Shown here: one piece after another, positions 7,473 through 15,717 of the stretch
How positions within the stretch are numbered: the first letter of the stretch is position 1
Layout of the letters: the number at the start of each line of letters is the position of its first letter
Origin: Terriglobia bacterium
Lineage (GTDB): Bacteria; Acidobacteriota; Terriglobia; 20CM-2-55-15
Direction of reading: 5' to 3'
NCBI GenBank assembly: GCA_036496425.1
Contig: DASXLG010000307.1
Span: 1 to 42,543 of the forward strand
DNA: 42,543 nucleotides
Notes under the pieces: model-generated
Told to the model about the DNA's origin: nothing
Seen by the model: only the letters and a program-made list of their open reading frames with translations
The model's database searches: none
Program-made: the position numbers and the translations under genes

Positions 7473-8321
7473 ATGAGAAGAATTCACTGGGCGTTGTTGC
7501 TGGTGGCGACTGTGGGCAGCGTTGCTGCGACGAGAGTAAGGCCGGTTTCGGCTCAGGGTGCAGCTACCCCGAAATTCGATGTTGCTTCGGTGAAAGCGAA
7601 CAAGTCCGGGACAACGCAGGCGAATATTACTTCACCGCCGGACGGCATCATCATCGTCAATCTTCCGTTGCGCGGCATCATCCAACTGTTTTTCCAGATT
7701 AACCAGCCATCGAAAGTGATCGGCATTCCCGATTGGACCATCACCGAGCGGTTCGATATCAACGCACGCGCGGCAGGACCGATCACGGCCGATGAGCGGC
7801 GCGCGATGGTGCAGGCGTTGCTCGCGGACCGATTCAAGCTCGTGGCGCGGCGCGAGAAGCGTGAAGTCACCGTTCTGGCGCTGATGCTCAATCGAGCCGA
7901 CGGAAAGCTCGGCCCCAATTTGATCGAGAACAAGGTCTGCATTCAACCGGGCGCTGCGACCGCTCAGGGCGAAACGGCGGCGGGCGCTCCACCGCCTGTC
8001 TGCGGTCCGAAAACCGGCGGCGCCGGCAGATTGCTGCTGGTCGGCATGCCGATGCAGGGATTCACCAGCCTGCTTGCCCTGGTGCTTGGCGGCACGGTGG
8101 TCGACAAGACGGGGCTGACCGGCCGCTACGACATCGACCTCAATTACGCACCGGAGCGGCAGCTTCCCCGGGGTGCGGAGATCCCAGGGACGCCTGCCGA
8201 TCCCAATGGACCTTCCATATATACCGCCGTTCGCGAGCAACTCGGACTGAAGCTTGAGCAGCAGCGGGATCAAGAGGAAGTCCTGGTGATCGATCACATC
8301 GAACGACCGGGCGAGAACTGA
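7473..8321 (+). CDS. TIGR03435 family secreted protein
   Basis: 282 aa from the ATG at 7473. GGAG seven bases upstream favours this start over the GTG at 7470. The N-terminus is a Sec signal peptide (RRIHWALLLVATVGS...VSAQG). The mature part opens with the family signature FDVASVKANK, has the middle block ALLADRFKLVARREKRE and ends with LGLKLEQQ...VLVIDHIERPGEN. TIGR03435 proteins are soil-associated, occur in many copies per genome in Solibacter and relatives, and have no known function. The next gene encodes a paralogue one base after this stop, so the two are presumably cotranscribed. Confidence 0.92.
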   Translation: MRRIHWALLLVATVGSVAATRVRPVSAQGAATPKFDVASVKANKSGTTQANITSPPDGIIIVNLPLRGIIQLFFQINQPSKVIGIPDWTITERFDINARAAGPITADERRAMVQALLADRFKLVARREKREVTVLALMLNRADGKLGPNLIENKVCIQPGAATAQGETAAGAPPPVCGPKTGGAGRLLLVGMPMQGFTSLLALVLGGTVVDKTGLTGRYDIDLNYAPERQLPRGAEIPGTPADPNGPSIYTAVREQLGLKLEQQRDQEEVLVIDHIERPGEN

Positions 8322-8322
8322 C

Positions 8323-9141
8323 ATGCGGGTTGCACCAATCCTGCTTGCCACGGGAATTGTCGTTCTGGCGCTGTGCCTGCAATACGCAGGCGCGCAATCC
8401 GCCCGCCCGCAATTTGAAGTGGCTTCGGTGAAGCCGAACAAGTCCGCGGCGACTTTCAGTGATGAAACGTGCCACGGAACGGATTCAAATTACAGTCCCG
8501 CAGCCGAGGTGCCGCCGTTGGGCCGCTGCAGGGTTATTCACTCGTCCCTCAAACGCATCATCAGCTATGCCTATTTAGGCAGGCTTTTACCCCCGCAAAT
8601 GAAGCAAAGAATCATTGGTGGCCCGGGTTGGATGAGTAGCGACAGATTTGATATCGATGCAAAGGCTGAGGACGCCTCGGTAACAACCGGGCAACTTCGA
8701 GAGATGCTCCAGACTCTTTTGACCGACCGATTCAAGCTTCAGTCGCACTTTGAAACGAAAGAGACGCCGGGATTCGCTTTAACGCTGGCAAAAGGCGGCT
8801 CCAAACTTGTCGAATCGAAGTCTCAGGAGGAACGGTCCAGTACGATGGGTAGTCCGGGCCAATTATCTACAGAGAATACGAAACTCTCGGAATCGTTGGT
8901 GCGGTTCCTCAATTCCGGGACTGCCCTGGACGGCCCGGTCGTCGATCAGACAGGCTTGATCGGGAAATATACCTTCACCTTGAAATGGTCCCCGGAATCC
9001 GGCGCTCCAGCAGGTGCCGATCCGTCCGGCCCATCGTTGTTCACCGCATTGCAGGAGCAGCTTGGCCTCAGGCTGCAGCCAATAAAAACGACGATTGAAA
9101 TTCTAGTCATCGACCACGCTGAAAAGCCTGGCGAGAATTAA
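8323..9141 (+). CDS. TIGR03435 family secreted protein, second of a pair
   Basis: 272 aa. A signal peptide (RVAPILLATGIVVLALCLQY, cut after AGAQS) is followed by the family pattern: FEVASVKPNKS, a central TLLTDRFKLQSHFETKE and the C-terminal LGLRLQPIKTTIEILVIDHAEKPGEN. Two Cys residues near the N-terminus of the mature protein (ETCHG and GRCRV) could form a disulphide. It follows the first paralogue with one intervening base. The end overlaps by four bases the end of the convergent minus-strand gene. Function unknown. Confidence 0.92.
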   Translation: MRVAPILLATGIVVLALCLQYAGAQSARPQFEVASVKPNKSAATFSDETCHGTDSNYSPAAEVPPLGRCRVIHSSLKRIISYAYLGRLLPPQMKQRIIGGPGWMSSDRFDIDAKAEDASVTTGQLREMLQTLLTDRFKLQSHFETKETPGFALTLAKGGSKLVESKSQEERSSTMGSPGQLSTENTKLSESLVRFLNSGTALDGPVVDQTGLIGKYTFTLKWSPESGAPAGADPSGPSLFTALQEQLGLRLQPIKTTIEILVIDHAEKPGEN

Positions 9142-9773
9142 GTCCCGCGATGCTGCTGCCTGCCGGATAACCTTCGGAAGAATCCTGCTCCCATTAGCGT
9201 GCAGATCACGCCGGCGATGTTCCCGCTGAAGGCAATCAGCCATGTTGGGTAAGCGATGGCCGCCGGGCTCCGGCTCAGTGTGAATATCGTCAAGGCCAAA
9301 GCGGCGAGCACTGTTGCGCTGAAAGCAAGCACCATCGCTTTCTGGTGCGGCTGGTAAAGACGATTCAGAATCCAACCAATGCCTGCCCAACCCGACCATG
9401 ATAGCGTCAACGACAATCCGATCAGCACTCCTGCGGACAAATGTGGATACGCTGGAAGAAGTATGGATGTCCACCGATATTCCAACCTGAGAATGCCGTT
9501 GACGTAGACAACAATCGTGCGAAACAAGAAGCCACTTGCCAGGAGTAACGTCCAGCCCGTGAAGATCGCACGAAGGGTGAGAACCTTCTGTTCGCAGATT
9601 TCCTGGACGGCGCTCGCGATAATCGCCAGGAGCACCTGTCTCCAGTACCAGAGGCGAGAGCGTCCTTGACGATAGCGCTCCTCCAGGTCACCTGCGACGG
9701 CTGCGTTATTCGCCCCACATCCGAATTGTTCCAGTAACCATGTTGCCGCCATTGGTGGCCGTGCGGATCTCAT
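9138..9773 (-). CDS. permease-prefix-domain membrane protein coupled to PadR
   Basis: 211 aa from the ATG at 9773, which overlaps the PadR stop as ATGA; an upstream GTG-type start is possible but less likely. The N-terminal ~45 residues (PPMAATWLLEQF ... GDLEERYRQGRS ... WYWRQVLLAI) match the 'permease prefix' region normally fused to the front of acidobacterial MacB-like (ADOP) ABC permeases. Four to five hydrophobic helices follow, with no FtsX/MacB domain. It is therefore a stand-alone prefix protein or a shortened relative. Translational coupling to PadR implies that the regulator controls, or senses through, this protein. Function unknown. Confidence 0.72.
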   Translation of the reverse strand: MRSARPPMAATWLLEQFGCGANNAAVAGDLEERYRQGRSRLWYWRQVLLAIIASAVQEICEQKVLTLRAIFTGWTLLLASGFLFRTIVVYVNGILRLEYRWTSILLPAYPHLSAGVLIGLSLTLSWSGWAGIGWILNRLYQPHQKAMVLAFSATVLAALALTIFTLSRSPAAIAYPTWLIAFSGNIAGVICTLMGAGFFRRLSGRQQHRGT

Positions 9774-10105
9774 GCCTTCCCCCCTTGCAACTCCGGCAGC
9801 CCGTTCCATAATTTAACCAATGACCGCTGTGTCTCCCGCACTTCCTTCAGCCCACGCGCAGTCACATGGAAATACTTCTTCGCCCGACCACCACGCTCTG
9901 CTGTGGGCTCACCAAGCTCGGAGGTCACGAAGCCTTTATCCTCCAGCCGCTCCAGCGCCGCATACACACTGCCGATGGCCACATCCCGGCCCGTGCGCTT
10001 CTCCAGCTCTTCAGAGATGGGAACGCCATAAGCCTTATCGCCCAGGCGGATGAGCACAAGGATCACCATCAGTTCAAAGCTGCCGAGTTGGTCGCGCTTG
10101 GTCAT
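9770..10105 (-). CDS. PadR family transcriptional regulator
   Basis: 111 aa, the normal size for a short PadR protein. The winged helix-turn-helix includes LGDKAYGVPISEELEKRTGRDVAIGSVYAALERLEDKGFV and the wing ERGGRAKKYFHVTARG; the C-terminal helix (VRETQRSLVKLWNGL) would mediate dimerisation. PadR proteins are repressors, often of a transporter gene in the same operon. Here it comes first and overlaps the downstream membrane gene by four bases. A 41-base near-copy of its 5' end is found at 11142-11182. Confidence 0.93.
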   Translation of the reverse strand: MTKRDQLGSFELMVILVLIRLGDKAYGVPISEELEKRTGRDVAIGSVYAALERLEDKGFVTSELGEPTAERGGRAKKYFHVTARGLKEVRETQRSLVKLWNGLPELQGGKA

Positions 10106-10214
10106 ATATCTTCAAGTATAGCGAATAACATCGGCAGCGCAAGAAAAACCTCGGCAGCCGCTTGCTCGTGCTCGCTGGCGGCGTTTTTTATCGCCCCGCC
10201 TTGTTGGCAGCCGA

Positions 10215-10775
10215 TTAAAACTTTCGTTGCCGGACCGGCAGCCAAGCCGGAAGCATTGAGATGAGTGCCGTGTCTCTCAAAATGAAATGATGGTAGAGCG
10301 CAGCGAGTGCATGGAACACCCCCAACCAGATAATCGCATCCCCCAGCCAAGTGTGAAGACGGGACACCGTCACGCCTGCGTCATGTGAAACTATGGGCAG
10401 AGCGGGAATGGACCATCCACCGAGCAGCATCAACGGATGTCCTTCGAGCCAAGCGCCTGCAATGGCTGTGAGTGGAACTGCGAAAAGCAAAAGATAAAGT
10501 CCGGTCTCGACGCCCCTTCGCGCCCTGCGCATCCACGGTGCGGCTTCGAGCGGGTCCGGCCGTCTTTCCCCCAATCTCCACAACAAACGGATCGTGACAA
10601 GCGCGAGCACACACAGCCCCACGGTTTCGTGAAGCTGCCGTTGGAAATCGCGGGAACGCAGGTAAACGCGTCCCTCCGAGCCCCCGAGTCCATTGCTGAA
10701 CGCGTACACGACGAGAATTGCCGTCACCCAGTGCAGAAGTTGAGCGATGCCGCCGTACCGCTCGATCCGTTCCAT
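10215..10775 (-). CDS. cytochrome b561 family protein
   Basis: 186 aa from the ATG at 10775 (AAGG nine bases upstream); a GTG at 10793 would add six residues. Four transmembrane helices carry haem-ligand-type histidines: H in AQLLHWVTA (helix 1), H in RQLHETVG (before helix 2), H in RLHTWLGD (before helix 4) and H in FHALAALYHH (helix 4). This is the prokaryotic di-haem b561 pattern. Such proteins move electrons between the quinone pool and periplasmic acceptors, including superoxide in CybB. No partner gene lies next to it. Confidence 0.88.
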   Translation of the reverse strand: MERIERYGGIAQLLHWVTAILVVYAFSNGLGGSEGRVYLRSRDFQRQLHETVGLCVLALVTIRLLWRLGERRPDPLEAAPWMRRARRGVETGLYLLLFAVPLTAIAGAWLEGHPLMLLGGWSIPALPIVSHDAGVTVSRLHTWLGDAIIWLGVFHALAALYHHFILRDTALISMLPAWLPVRQRKF

Positions 10776-10847
10776 GGAGAAGCACCTTAACACAGGACGC
10801 GCACAACGCTAAAAGGCTACTGGGTCGTTGCCTCTGCCGCCGGCAGG

Positions 10848-10964
10848 TTACGGTCTGGACTTCTTGGATGGCTTCACCGGTTGTGCCTTCTTCGGCGGCG
10901 CGGGCTTGCGAATGCGTTCGACCTTCCAGGTACGAATGACTTGAGGATGGCGCGACTTGTCCAT
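10848..10964 (-). CDS. short basic Lys/Pro-rich protein (38 aa)
   Basis: The ATG at 10964 is preceded by AAGGAG at good spacing (AAGGAGCAAGAA-ATG). The product begins MDKSRHPQVIRTWKVERIRK and ends in a Lys/Pro-rich tail (PPKKAQPVKPSKKSRP); 14 of 38 residues are Lys or Arg and none is acidic after Glu17. Its net charge suggests nucleic acid or ribosome binding, but that is a guess. Support is the strong Shine-Dalgarno; no family recognised. Confidence 0.5.
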   Translation of the reverse strand: MDKSRHPQVIRTWKVERIRKPAPPKKAQPVKPSKKSRP

Positions 10965-11013
10965 TTCTTGCTCCTTGCACGGCTTTGGCGGTTTTTGTCG
11001 TCGCCCTGCGCGG

Positions 11014-11145
11014 CTACTTCCCACAGGTGCGCGTGAAGACTGCCTTGCTGAAGCGCGGCAGGCCATTGGCATCGTTGCCGTCGGAGAGGTAATCCTTCGA
11101 GAAGCAGTCCGTTCGGATGTACTTCTTGCCATCATACCGGTACCA
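11014..11145 (-). pseudogene. C-terminal fragment of an unrecognised gene
   Basis: An open stretch without a start codon reads WYRYDGKKYIRTDCFSKDYL and, a few residues on, ends PRFSKAVFTRTCGK at a TAG (11014-11016). A TGA lies directly before the Trp. Codon choice and residue mix look like real protein. It is joined head-on to a PadR 5' fragment (next entry), so it is the tail of a gene whose front was lost. Confidence 0.45.
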
Positions 11146-11182
11146 TCAGTTCAAAGCGGCCGAGTTGGTCGCGCTTGGTGAT
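11142..11182 (-). pseudogene. remnant of the 5' end of a padR gene
   Basis: 39 of 41 bases are identical to 10065-10105, the start of the intact padR gene. It reads (I)TKRDQLGRFELMV and then hits a TGA; the initiating ATG has become ATC. It marks a former second padR copy that was truncated by a deletion or rearrangement and fused to the fragment at 11014-11145. Confidence 0.7.
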
Positions 11183-11346
11183 TTCATTTAGGATAGTGAA
11201 TAAATATGGGCGTATGCAACTATTTGTCAAATCCGTGTTGCTGTGCGTTACTGTTTAGAAGGGCCGAGCCCGTGAGCCAATCAGCAGACGATCACTTTCC
11301 AACCAGCGTCTTCGCTTTCAGTGGCCGAGCCGTGCTGGCGTTGATG

Positions 11347-11616
11347 TTATGCGTCCTGGCTGGTGGCGTGGCCTGCTGGCTTCCCACCGTCATTGTACAA
11401 GCGGTCGCGTTTGCGCTCATTCAAAATACGGACATGCAGACTGGGCAACAGCTTGCGGTCCAGGCTGCACTTGATCTCGTCGCTCCATAGCTCGTAATTA
11501 CGCTTTGCAGTGGCGTAAGTGAGACCGATCTTCTCAGGGGCTTGCGTGGGCTGCATGGCGTCGTCGGTGAAGGCTCTCTTGAGCTGCGCCAGTTTGTCAG
11601 CGGGAAGGTGTGCCAT
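11347..11616 (-). CDS. small helix-turn-helix-like protein (89 aa)
   Basis: It begins MAHLPADKLAQLKRAFTDD and continues with a helix-turn-helix-like stretch, QAPEKIGLTYATAKRNYELW, of the kind used in homeodomain-like or Sigma70-region-4-like small DNA-binding proteins. The C-terminus (DRKLLPSLHVRI..) may be altered: the last ~20 residues (NDGGKPAGHATSQDA) look unlike coding sequence, so the gene could be frameshifted near its end. No clear Shine-Dalgarno. No family assigned with confidence. Confidence 0.5.
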   Translation of the reverse strand: MAHLPADKLAQLKRAFTDDAMQPTQAPEKIGLTYATAKRNYELWSDEIKCSLDRKLLPSLHVRILNERKRDRLYNDGGKPAGHATSQDA

Positions 11617-11651
11617 TTATCGACCTATTCAGGCCCGTTTCGGCCAATTGC

Positions 11652-11819
11652 TCATGGACGTTTCAAAAATCTGAAGTAGAAGGCTGCGAATATTAAGACG
11701 ATACCTATATTCACTGCCAGCCGTTCCCAGAACTGGTTCTTGAAAAACAGGAAATCTACTGCGACCACAACGGCTATCATGAGCAGGACGTAAAGCGCGA
11801 TAGTCACTTGGTTTCCCAT
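11652..11819 (-). CDS. small two-helix membrane protein (55 aa)
   Basis: The ATG at 11819 is preceded by GAGGGA at suitable spacing. The product has two hydrophobic helices (TIALYVLLMIAVVVAVDFLFF and LAVNIGIVLIFAAFYFRFL) separated by KNQFWER and ends KRP, so a hairpin with both ends on one side is likely. Small inner-membrane proteins of this type are common and usually uncharacterised. It lies upstream of the HTH-like gene on the same strand. The 219 bases upstream (11820-12038) show nothing I can identify. Confidence 0.65.
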   Translation of the reverse strand: MGNQVTIALYVLLMIAVVVAVDFLFFKNQFWERLAVNIGIVLIFAAFYFRFLKRP

Positions 11820-12038
11820 TTCAATCCCTCATTAAATCTATTGTAGTGTTATCGCCCTGGGTAATGTGGTGGGGCGCACGTGCTGAGGCAGTTGGGCGGG
11901 TGAGATGGTGGGCAGGTTCGCTAGCTGGGTACCCGTAGGTAGCTGCTTGTCGCTGTCTCGAAAAAGACCCTGAGCTCCTTGCGATAGAAACAGGATATGT
12001 ATCCCCCGAATCGCGCTTCCGGGTGGCCGCGTCGACGC

Positions 12039-13053
12039 CTATCCGCGCGGGAGCGTGTTCTTCCAGATCACGCCGTCCTTGACGATCACCACGAGGTTGC
12101 GGTCGAAGTCCCGCAGCAGGTCGATATTTTGCGTCGGGTCTTCGTCGACGAGCAGCATGTCCGCCCAGGCGCCGGATTGGATGACGCCGAGCTTTGCCTC
12201 CTTGTACGGATTGCGCAGGCCGCTCATCGAGAACAGCTCGCAGTTAGGGGATGTCGCAATCCTGAGCGTTTCCGAATTGCTGAACACCTGCGCGAAGCGT
12301 GTCAGCAAGAGGTTCTGGTTCTTCGTGCCGGCCGGCTGGAAGAGCATGTCGGTGCCGAATGCCAACTTCGTGCCCTGCTCCTTCGCCCACGTCGCGACGC
12401 GCTGCCAGTGGCTCGTCGGTTCGGCTTTCGCCACCTGCGCTGGCGTGAGCGGGTTATCTCCGGCTGGAATGGCTGGAGGCTCAGCCACACGCTCTTCTCT
12501 GCCATCACCTTCAGCGATGACGCCACCGCCGAGCGCGACCGGCCGGTCGTAGTCCGGGCCGAAGTCGCCATGCCCCGCCGTCTGCGAAATGAGAGCGCCA
12601 CTCGGGTAGACGCGCGGCCCGGGGATCACGCCGCTGTCGATCGCCTGCTTGAGGCCGAACGTCGGCCCGCCGGTGTCGCGGATCGTCGTGAATCCGCGCA
12701 TTAACGTGCGCTGCGCTTCCGCAACGGCGTTGGCGTACATGAGTCCGGTGTCGGCGGCTTCCATGTTGGCCAGCGTGTTCGGCGCAAACACCATGTGCCA
12801 ATGCGCATCGGTGAGTCCGGGAATGAGCACCCGGTCGTGCGCGTCGATCACCGTCGCGCCGTCGGGAGGTGCGACAGCACCCGAGGTGATGCTGGAAATC
12901 TTGTTGCCGCTGATCAGCACGCTGCCTGGCCTGAGCCGGCCCTTCCACCAGCGAGATGCGGCGCGAACCGCGCGCGACTCGCGGCAGTGCCAGCGCAGCC
13001 ACCCCGCCTGTTATGGCGCCGATCGCGGCTCGCCTCGTCATGTCCATTGTCAT
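12039..13053 (-). pseudogene. broken amidohydrolase (imidazolonepropionase-like), twin-arginine signal
   Basis: The N-terminus (from the ATG at 13053) is a twin-arginine-like signal, MTMDMTRRAAIGAITGGVAA. The frame then shifts near 12945, and the hydrolase domain continues as RPGSVLISGNKISSI through the metal motif DAHWH, TTIRDTGG and GHGDFGPDYDRP. After VALGGG about 100 residues expected in this family, which would carry the carboxylated Lys or Glu and two metal-binding His, are missing. A short piece (KVMAEKSVWLSLQPF) sits in another frame (about 12470-12515). The correct frame resumes at GDNPLTPAQVAKAEP with the final metal Asp in AFGTDMLF and the usual end GAWADMLLVDEDP. With one deletion and at least two frameshifts it cannot be active. 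The family normally has ~450-480 aa. Confidence 0.82.
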
Positions 13054-13145
13054 GCGATACCTCACTGTGCGTTCGGGCTCAACGAATACCCGCCACGCCG
13101 TGTTCAGCAGCGCCGAAACATTTCGGCCTGTCCATGCCGTCCTCT

Positions 13146-13856
13146 CTACTCCGCCCGCCAGCCGAACCGTTGCAGCGACCAGACGTATCCATCGCCGCTG
13201 ATTGCGCGTAATGCGATGTTGCTGACGGCGGCGAGCGGCGTTTCGAAGCGGAACCATTCCCAGGGAACCGAAGGAATGCCGAGCAGATGCGTGAGGAGTA
13301 CGGAATTCGTGCCGCCGTGCCCGACGATTCCAATGCGGAGGGTGTGCGCTCTGGCCGGCGCGCTCCAGACCGTGAATTCGCCTTTCGTTTGTGGATGGAC
13401 GCCGTAATGCGCCAGAACGGACTCGATGGCGGCGGTCACGCGGCCGTGAAATTCGTGAAACGACTCGCCGCCGGGATAGCCCGCCCAATGCTCCTTTAGC
13501 GGCCGGCGGGCGGCCGCGGCGAAGTAGGCGTCGACTTCCGTCTGCGAGGCGTACTGCAACACGGGCACGCGGATTTCTTCCAGACCGTCAACGATCTGCG
13601 GTGTAAGGTCCTGTTCTTTCGCGATGACGCCGGCGGTTTCCCGTGTTCGTTGCAGAGGGCTGCAGTAAAGTGCAGCCAATGGCCGTTCTTTCAGGTACGC
13701 GGCAACTCGCAGCGCCTGCCCGTTTCCGAACGATGTTAATCCAGGATCGCTTGCCGTTTCGAAGGCTCGATCCCAATCCGGCTCCGCGTGCCGTACCAGC
13801 ACCAGTTCGACCGGCTGATTTTCGCGCACACGCGCTTCCCGCAGTTCCTGTGACAT
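13146..13856 (-). CDS. histidine phosphatase (phosphoglycerate mutase-like)
   Basis: 236 aa from the ATG at 13856; longer starts would run into the SDR gene. The catalytic RHAE is in ELVLVRHAEPDWD, with the second Arg in SPLQRTRETA and the second catalytic His in GIVGHGGTNS. Members remove phosphate from metabolites (sugar phosphates, nucleotides, alpha-ribazole phosphate) or act as mutases; the substrate cannot be told from sequence. It starts 16 bases after the stop of the SDR gene, so the two are probably cotranscribed. Confidence 0.88.
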   Translation of the reverse strand: MSQELREARVRENQPVELVLVRHAEPDWDRAFETASDPGLTSFGNGQALRVAAYLKERPLAALYCSPLQRTRETAGVIAKEQDLTPQIVDGLEEIRVPVLQYASQTEVDAYFAAAARRPLKEHWAGYPGGESFHEFHGRVTAAIESVLAHYGVHPQTKGEFTVWSAPARAHTLRIGIVGHGGTNSVLLTHLLGIPSVPWEWFRFETPLAAVSNIALRAISGDGYVWSLQRFGWRAE

Positions 13857-13872
13857 GACAAACCCCGATGAA

Positions 13873-14658
13873 TCAGATAGACGCCAACCGTCCGCCATCC
13901 ATGGGAATGATGGCGCCGGTGACGTAGCTTGCCTGTTCGGATGCGAGAAAAAGCACGACGCTGGCAACTTCCTCCGGCTTGGCCAGACGTCCGAGCGGAA
14001 TCCGTTCTTCGTTGCGGCGCTGCGCTTCCGCTTCGGTAATGCCTTGTTTTTGCGCGTCGAGGCGAAGCGCTTCCTGCAGCCGTTCGGTCAGCGTGTTTCC
14101 GGGATTGACCGCGTTCACGCGAACGCCATATTTGCCGAGCGCGTTCGCCCATCCGGCGGTGACCAGCATGAGCGCCGCGTTGGCGGCTCCGCCGGACATG
14201 TGCATTGTCGATGCGGCCTTTCCGCCGAGCCCGATGATATTCACGATGGAGCCCTGCCGCCGCTCGATCATTCCGGCGCGGACGGCATCCATCGCATGGA
14301 CGTACGTGAAGTATTTCGAATCCATTCCCTGGTGCCAGGCTTCCGAATCCAACTTTTCCCAGGGCCGGCGTTTCGCCGCGCCTGCGCTATTAATAAGGAT
14401 GTCGATCGGACCGAGGAGCTTTTCGGTTTCCGCAACTGCAGCCAGAGTCTCCTTCGGGCTTGAGAAATCGGCGCGGGCAGTTACAACCTTGTGGCCTTCC
14501 CTGGCCAGGGCGCTCTTTGCCTGTTGCAGATTACCTTCACTGCGGGACGCGATCGATACCAGCGCGCCTTCGGCTGAAAAAGCGCGCGCGCAAGCGAGGC
14601 CGATTCCTTTGCTGCCGCCGGTGATGAACACAATTTTGTTTTCGAGTCCAAGTTTCAT
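13873..14658 (-). CDS. SDR-fold protein lacking the Ser-Tyr-Lys catalytic triad
   Basis: 261 aa from the ATG at 14658 (an in-frame ATG at 14676 is possible). The Rossmann dinucleotide motif TGGSKGIG and the NSAGAA motif are intact. Where SDR enzymes have the catalytic Ser this protein has IVNIIGLGG, and where they have YxxxK it has GGAANAAL, so all three catalytic residues are replaced. The C-terminal half otherwise follows the family (GVRVNAVNPGNTLTERL ... LASEQASYVTGAIIPMDGG). It is likely a nucleotide binder with altered chemistry or a non-catalytic partner. It is divergent from the extradiol dioxygenase gene across 38 bases, so a shared promoter region and a shared aromatic pathway are plausible. 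Confidence 0.85.
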   Translation of the reverse strand: MKLGLENKIVFITGGSKGIGLACARAFSAEGALVSIASRSEGNLQQAKSALAREGHKVVTARADFSSPKETLAAVAETEKLLGPIDILINSAGAAKRRPWEKLDSEAWHQGMDSKYFTYVHAMDAVRAGMIERRQGSIVNIIGLGGKAASTMHMSGGAANAALMLVTAGWANALGKYGVRVNAVNPGNTLTERLQEALRLDAQKQGITEAEAQRRNEERIPLGRLAKPEEVASVVLFLASEQASYVTGAIIPMDGGRLASI

Positions 14659-14696
14659 GATCACGAAATGTAGCATAATCCGCAGGGGAGATAACC

Positions 14697-15707
14697 TTGG
14701 CTCGCATCATTCTCGGAATCGGCACCTCGCACGGACCGATGCTATCGATCGCGCCCGAGTTGTGGCCGGAACGCGTCAAAGCGGACCGGACGAATCCGCA
14801 ACACTTCTATCAAGGCCGGACCTATACGTTCGACGATCTGGTGGCCCGGCGCCGGAATGAAAATCTGGCGGCGCAATGCACGCCCGAAGTGCGCCGCGAA
14901 CGGCATGAGCGATGCCGGCAGGCGATCCTGAAACTTGCGGATATCTTCGATCAGGCCAGGCCGGACGCCGCCGTCGTGGTGGGGAACGATCAGATGGAGG
15001 TCTTCACCAGCGAGCACGTGCCGGCCTTCGCGGTTTTCTGGGGCGGCTTTGTGGAAGGCATTCCACGCACGCCGGAGTTTCTGGCGAAACTGCCGCCGGG
15101 AATCGCATCTGCCGAAGCCGATCGAACGCCATCCGAATACACGCAGTACCCAACGCTGCCGGAGCTCGGACGGCACATCATCGAAAGCTCGATGCAGGAA
15201 GGCTTCGACGTCGCTCAGCTCACCAGGCTGACGACCGGAGAAATCGGCTCGAATGCCGTACCGCACGCCTGGGGTTTTGTTTACCGCCGCATCATGCGGG
15301 ACAAGGTCGTGCCCCATGTACCGGTTTTCGTGAACACGTTCTATGCGCCGAACCAGCCGCCGGCCCTGCGATGCTTCAACTTCGGGCGGGCGATTGCCCG
15401 AGCCATCTCGTCATGGGCGCCACAGAAGACCGTTGCGGTGATCGCCTCGGGCGGTTTGACGCATTGGGTGCTGGATGAGCCGTTCGACCACATGGTGCTC
15501 GAGGCGCTGAAGCGCGCAGATGCCGCCGCACTGGCGCAAATTCCCGAGTCAATGTGGCAGGCCGGCACCTCGGAAATTAAAAACTGGATAACGGTGGCCG
15601 GCATTATGGCCGAGACACGCTTGAAGATGGATGTCGTGGACTATGTGCCGTGTTATCGGTCGGACGCCGGCACCGGCAATGCGATGGGTTTCGCGTCCTG
15701 GAGTTGA
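14697..15707 (+). CDS. LigB-type extradiol ring-cleavage dioxygenase
   Basis: 336 aa, starting at TTG (14697) with a strong GGGGAG six bases before it. The N-terminus RIILGIGTSHGPML contains the first iron-ligand His (H12) typical of class III extradiol enzymes (LigB, gallate and protocatechuate 4,5-dioxygenases). PDAAVVVGNDQME follows, with SGGLTHWVLDEPFDH near the C-terminus. The family opens catechol-type rings next to a hydroxyl using Fe(II) and O2. No LigA-type small subunit is encoded nearby, so it is of the single-chain kind. Substrate unknown. The neighbouring SDR and NMT1-like binding protein suggest uptake and breakdown of an aromatic acid. Confidence 0.9.
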   Translation: MARIILGIGTSHGPMLSIAPELWPERVKADRTNPQHFYQGRTYTFDDLVARRRNENLAAQCTPEVRRERHERCRQAILKLADIFDQARPDAAVVVGNDQMEVFTSEHVPAFAVFWGGFVEGIPRTPEFLAKLPPGIASAEADRTPSEYTQYPTLPELGRHIIESSMQEGFDVAQLTRLTTGEIGSNAVPHAWGFVYRRIMRDKVVPHVPVFVNTFYAPNQPPALRCFNFGRAIARAISSWAPQKTVAVIASGGLTHWVLDEPFDHMVLEALKRADAAALAQIPESMWQAGTSEIKNWITVAGIMAETRLKMDVVDYVPCYRSDAGTGNAMGFASWS

Positions 15708-15717
15708 TTGGCAATTT

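Noticed and set aside
11206-11490. Plus-strand 94-residue ORF
   Set aside because: No Shine-Dalgarno and unconvincing composition, and it overlaps the more protein-like minus-strand HTH gene.
12511-13488. Long minus-strand reading frame over the amidohydrolase and phosphatase genes
   Set aside because: Arg-rich, low-complexity translation typical of a shadow frame. Only its MTMDMTRR... part is meaningful, as the signal peptide of the pseudogene.
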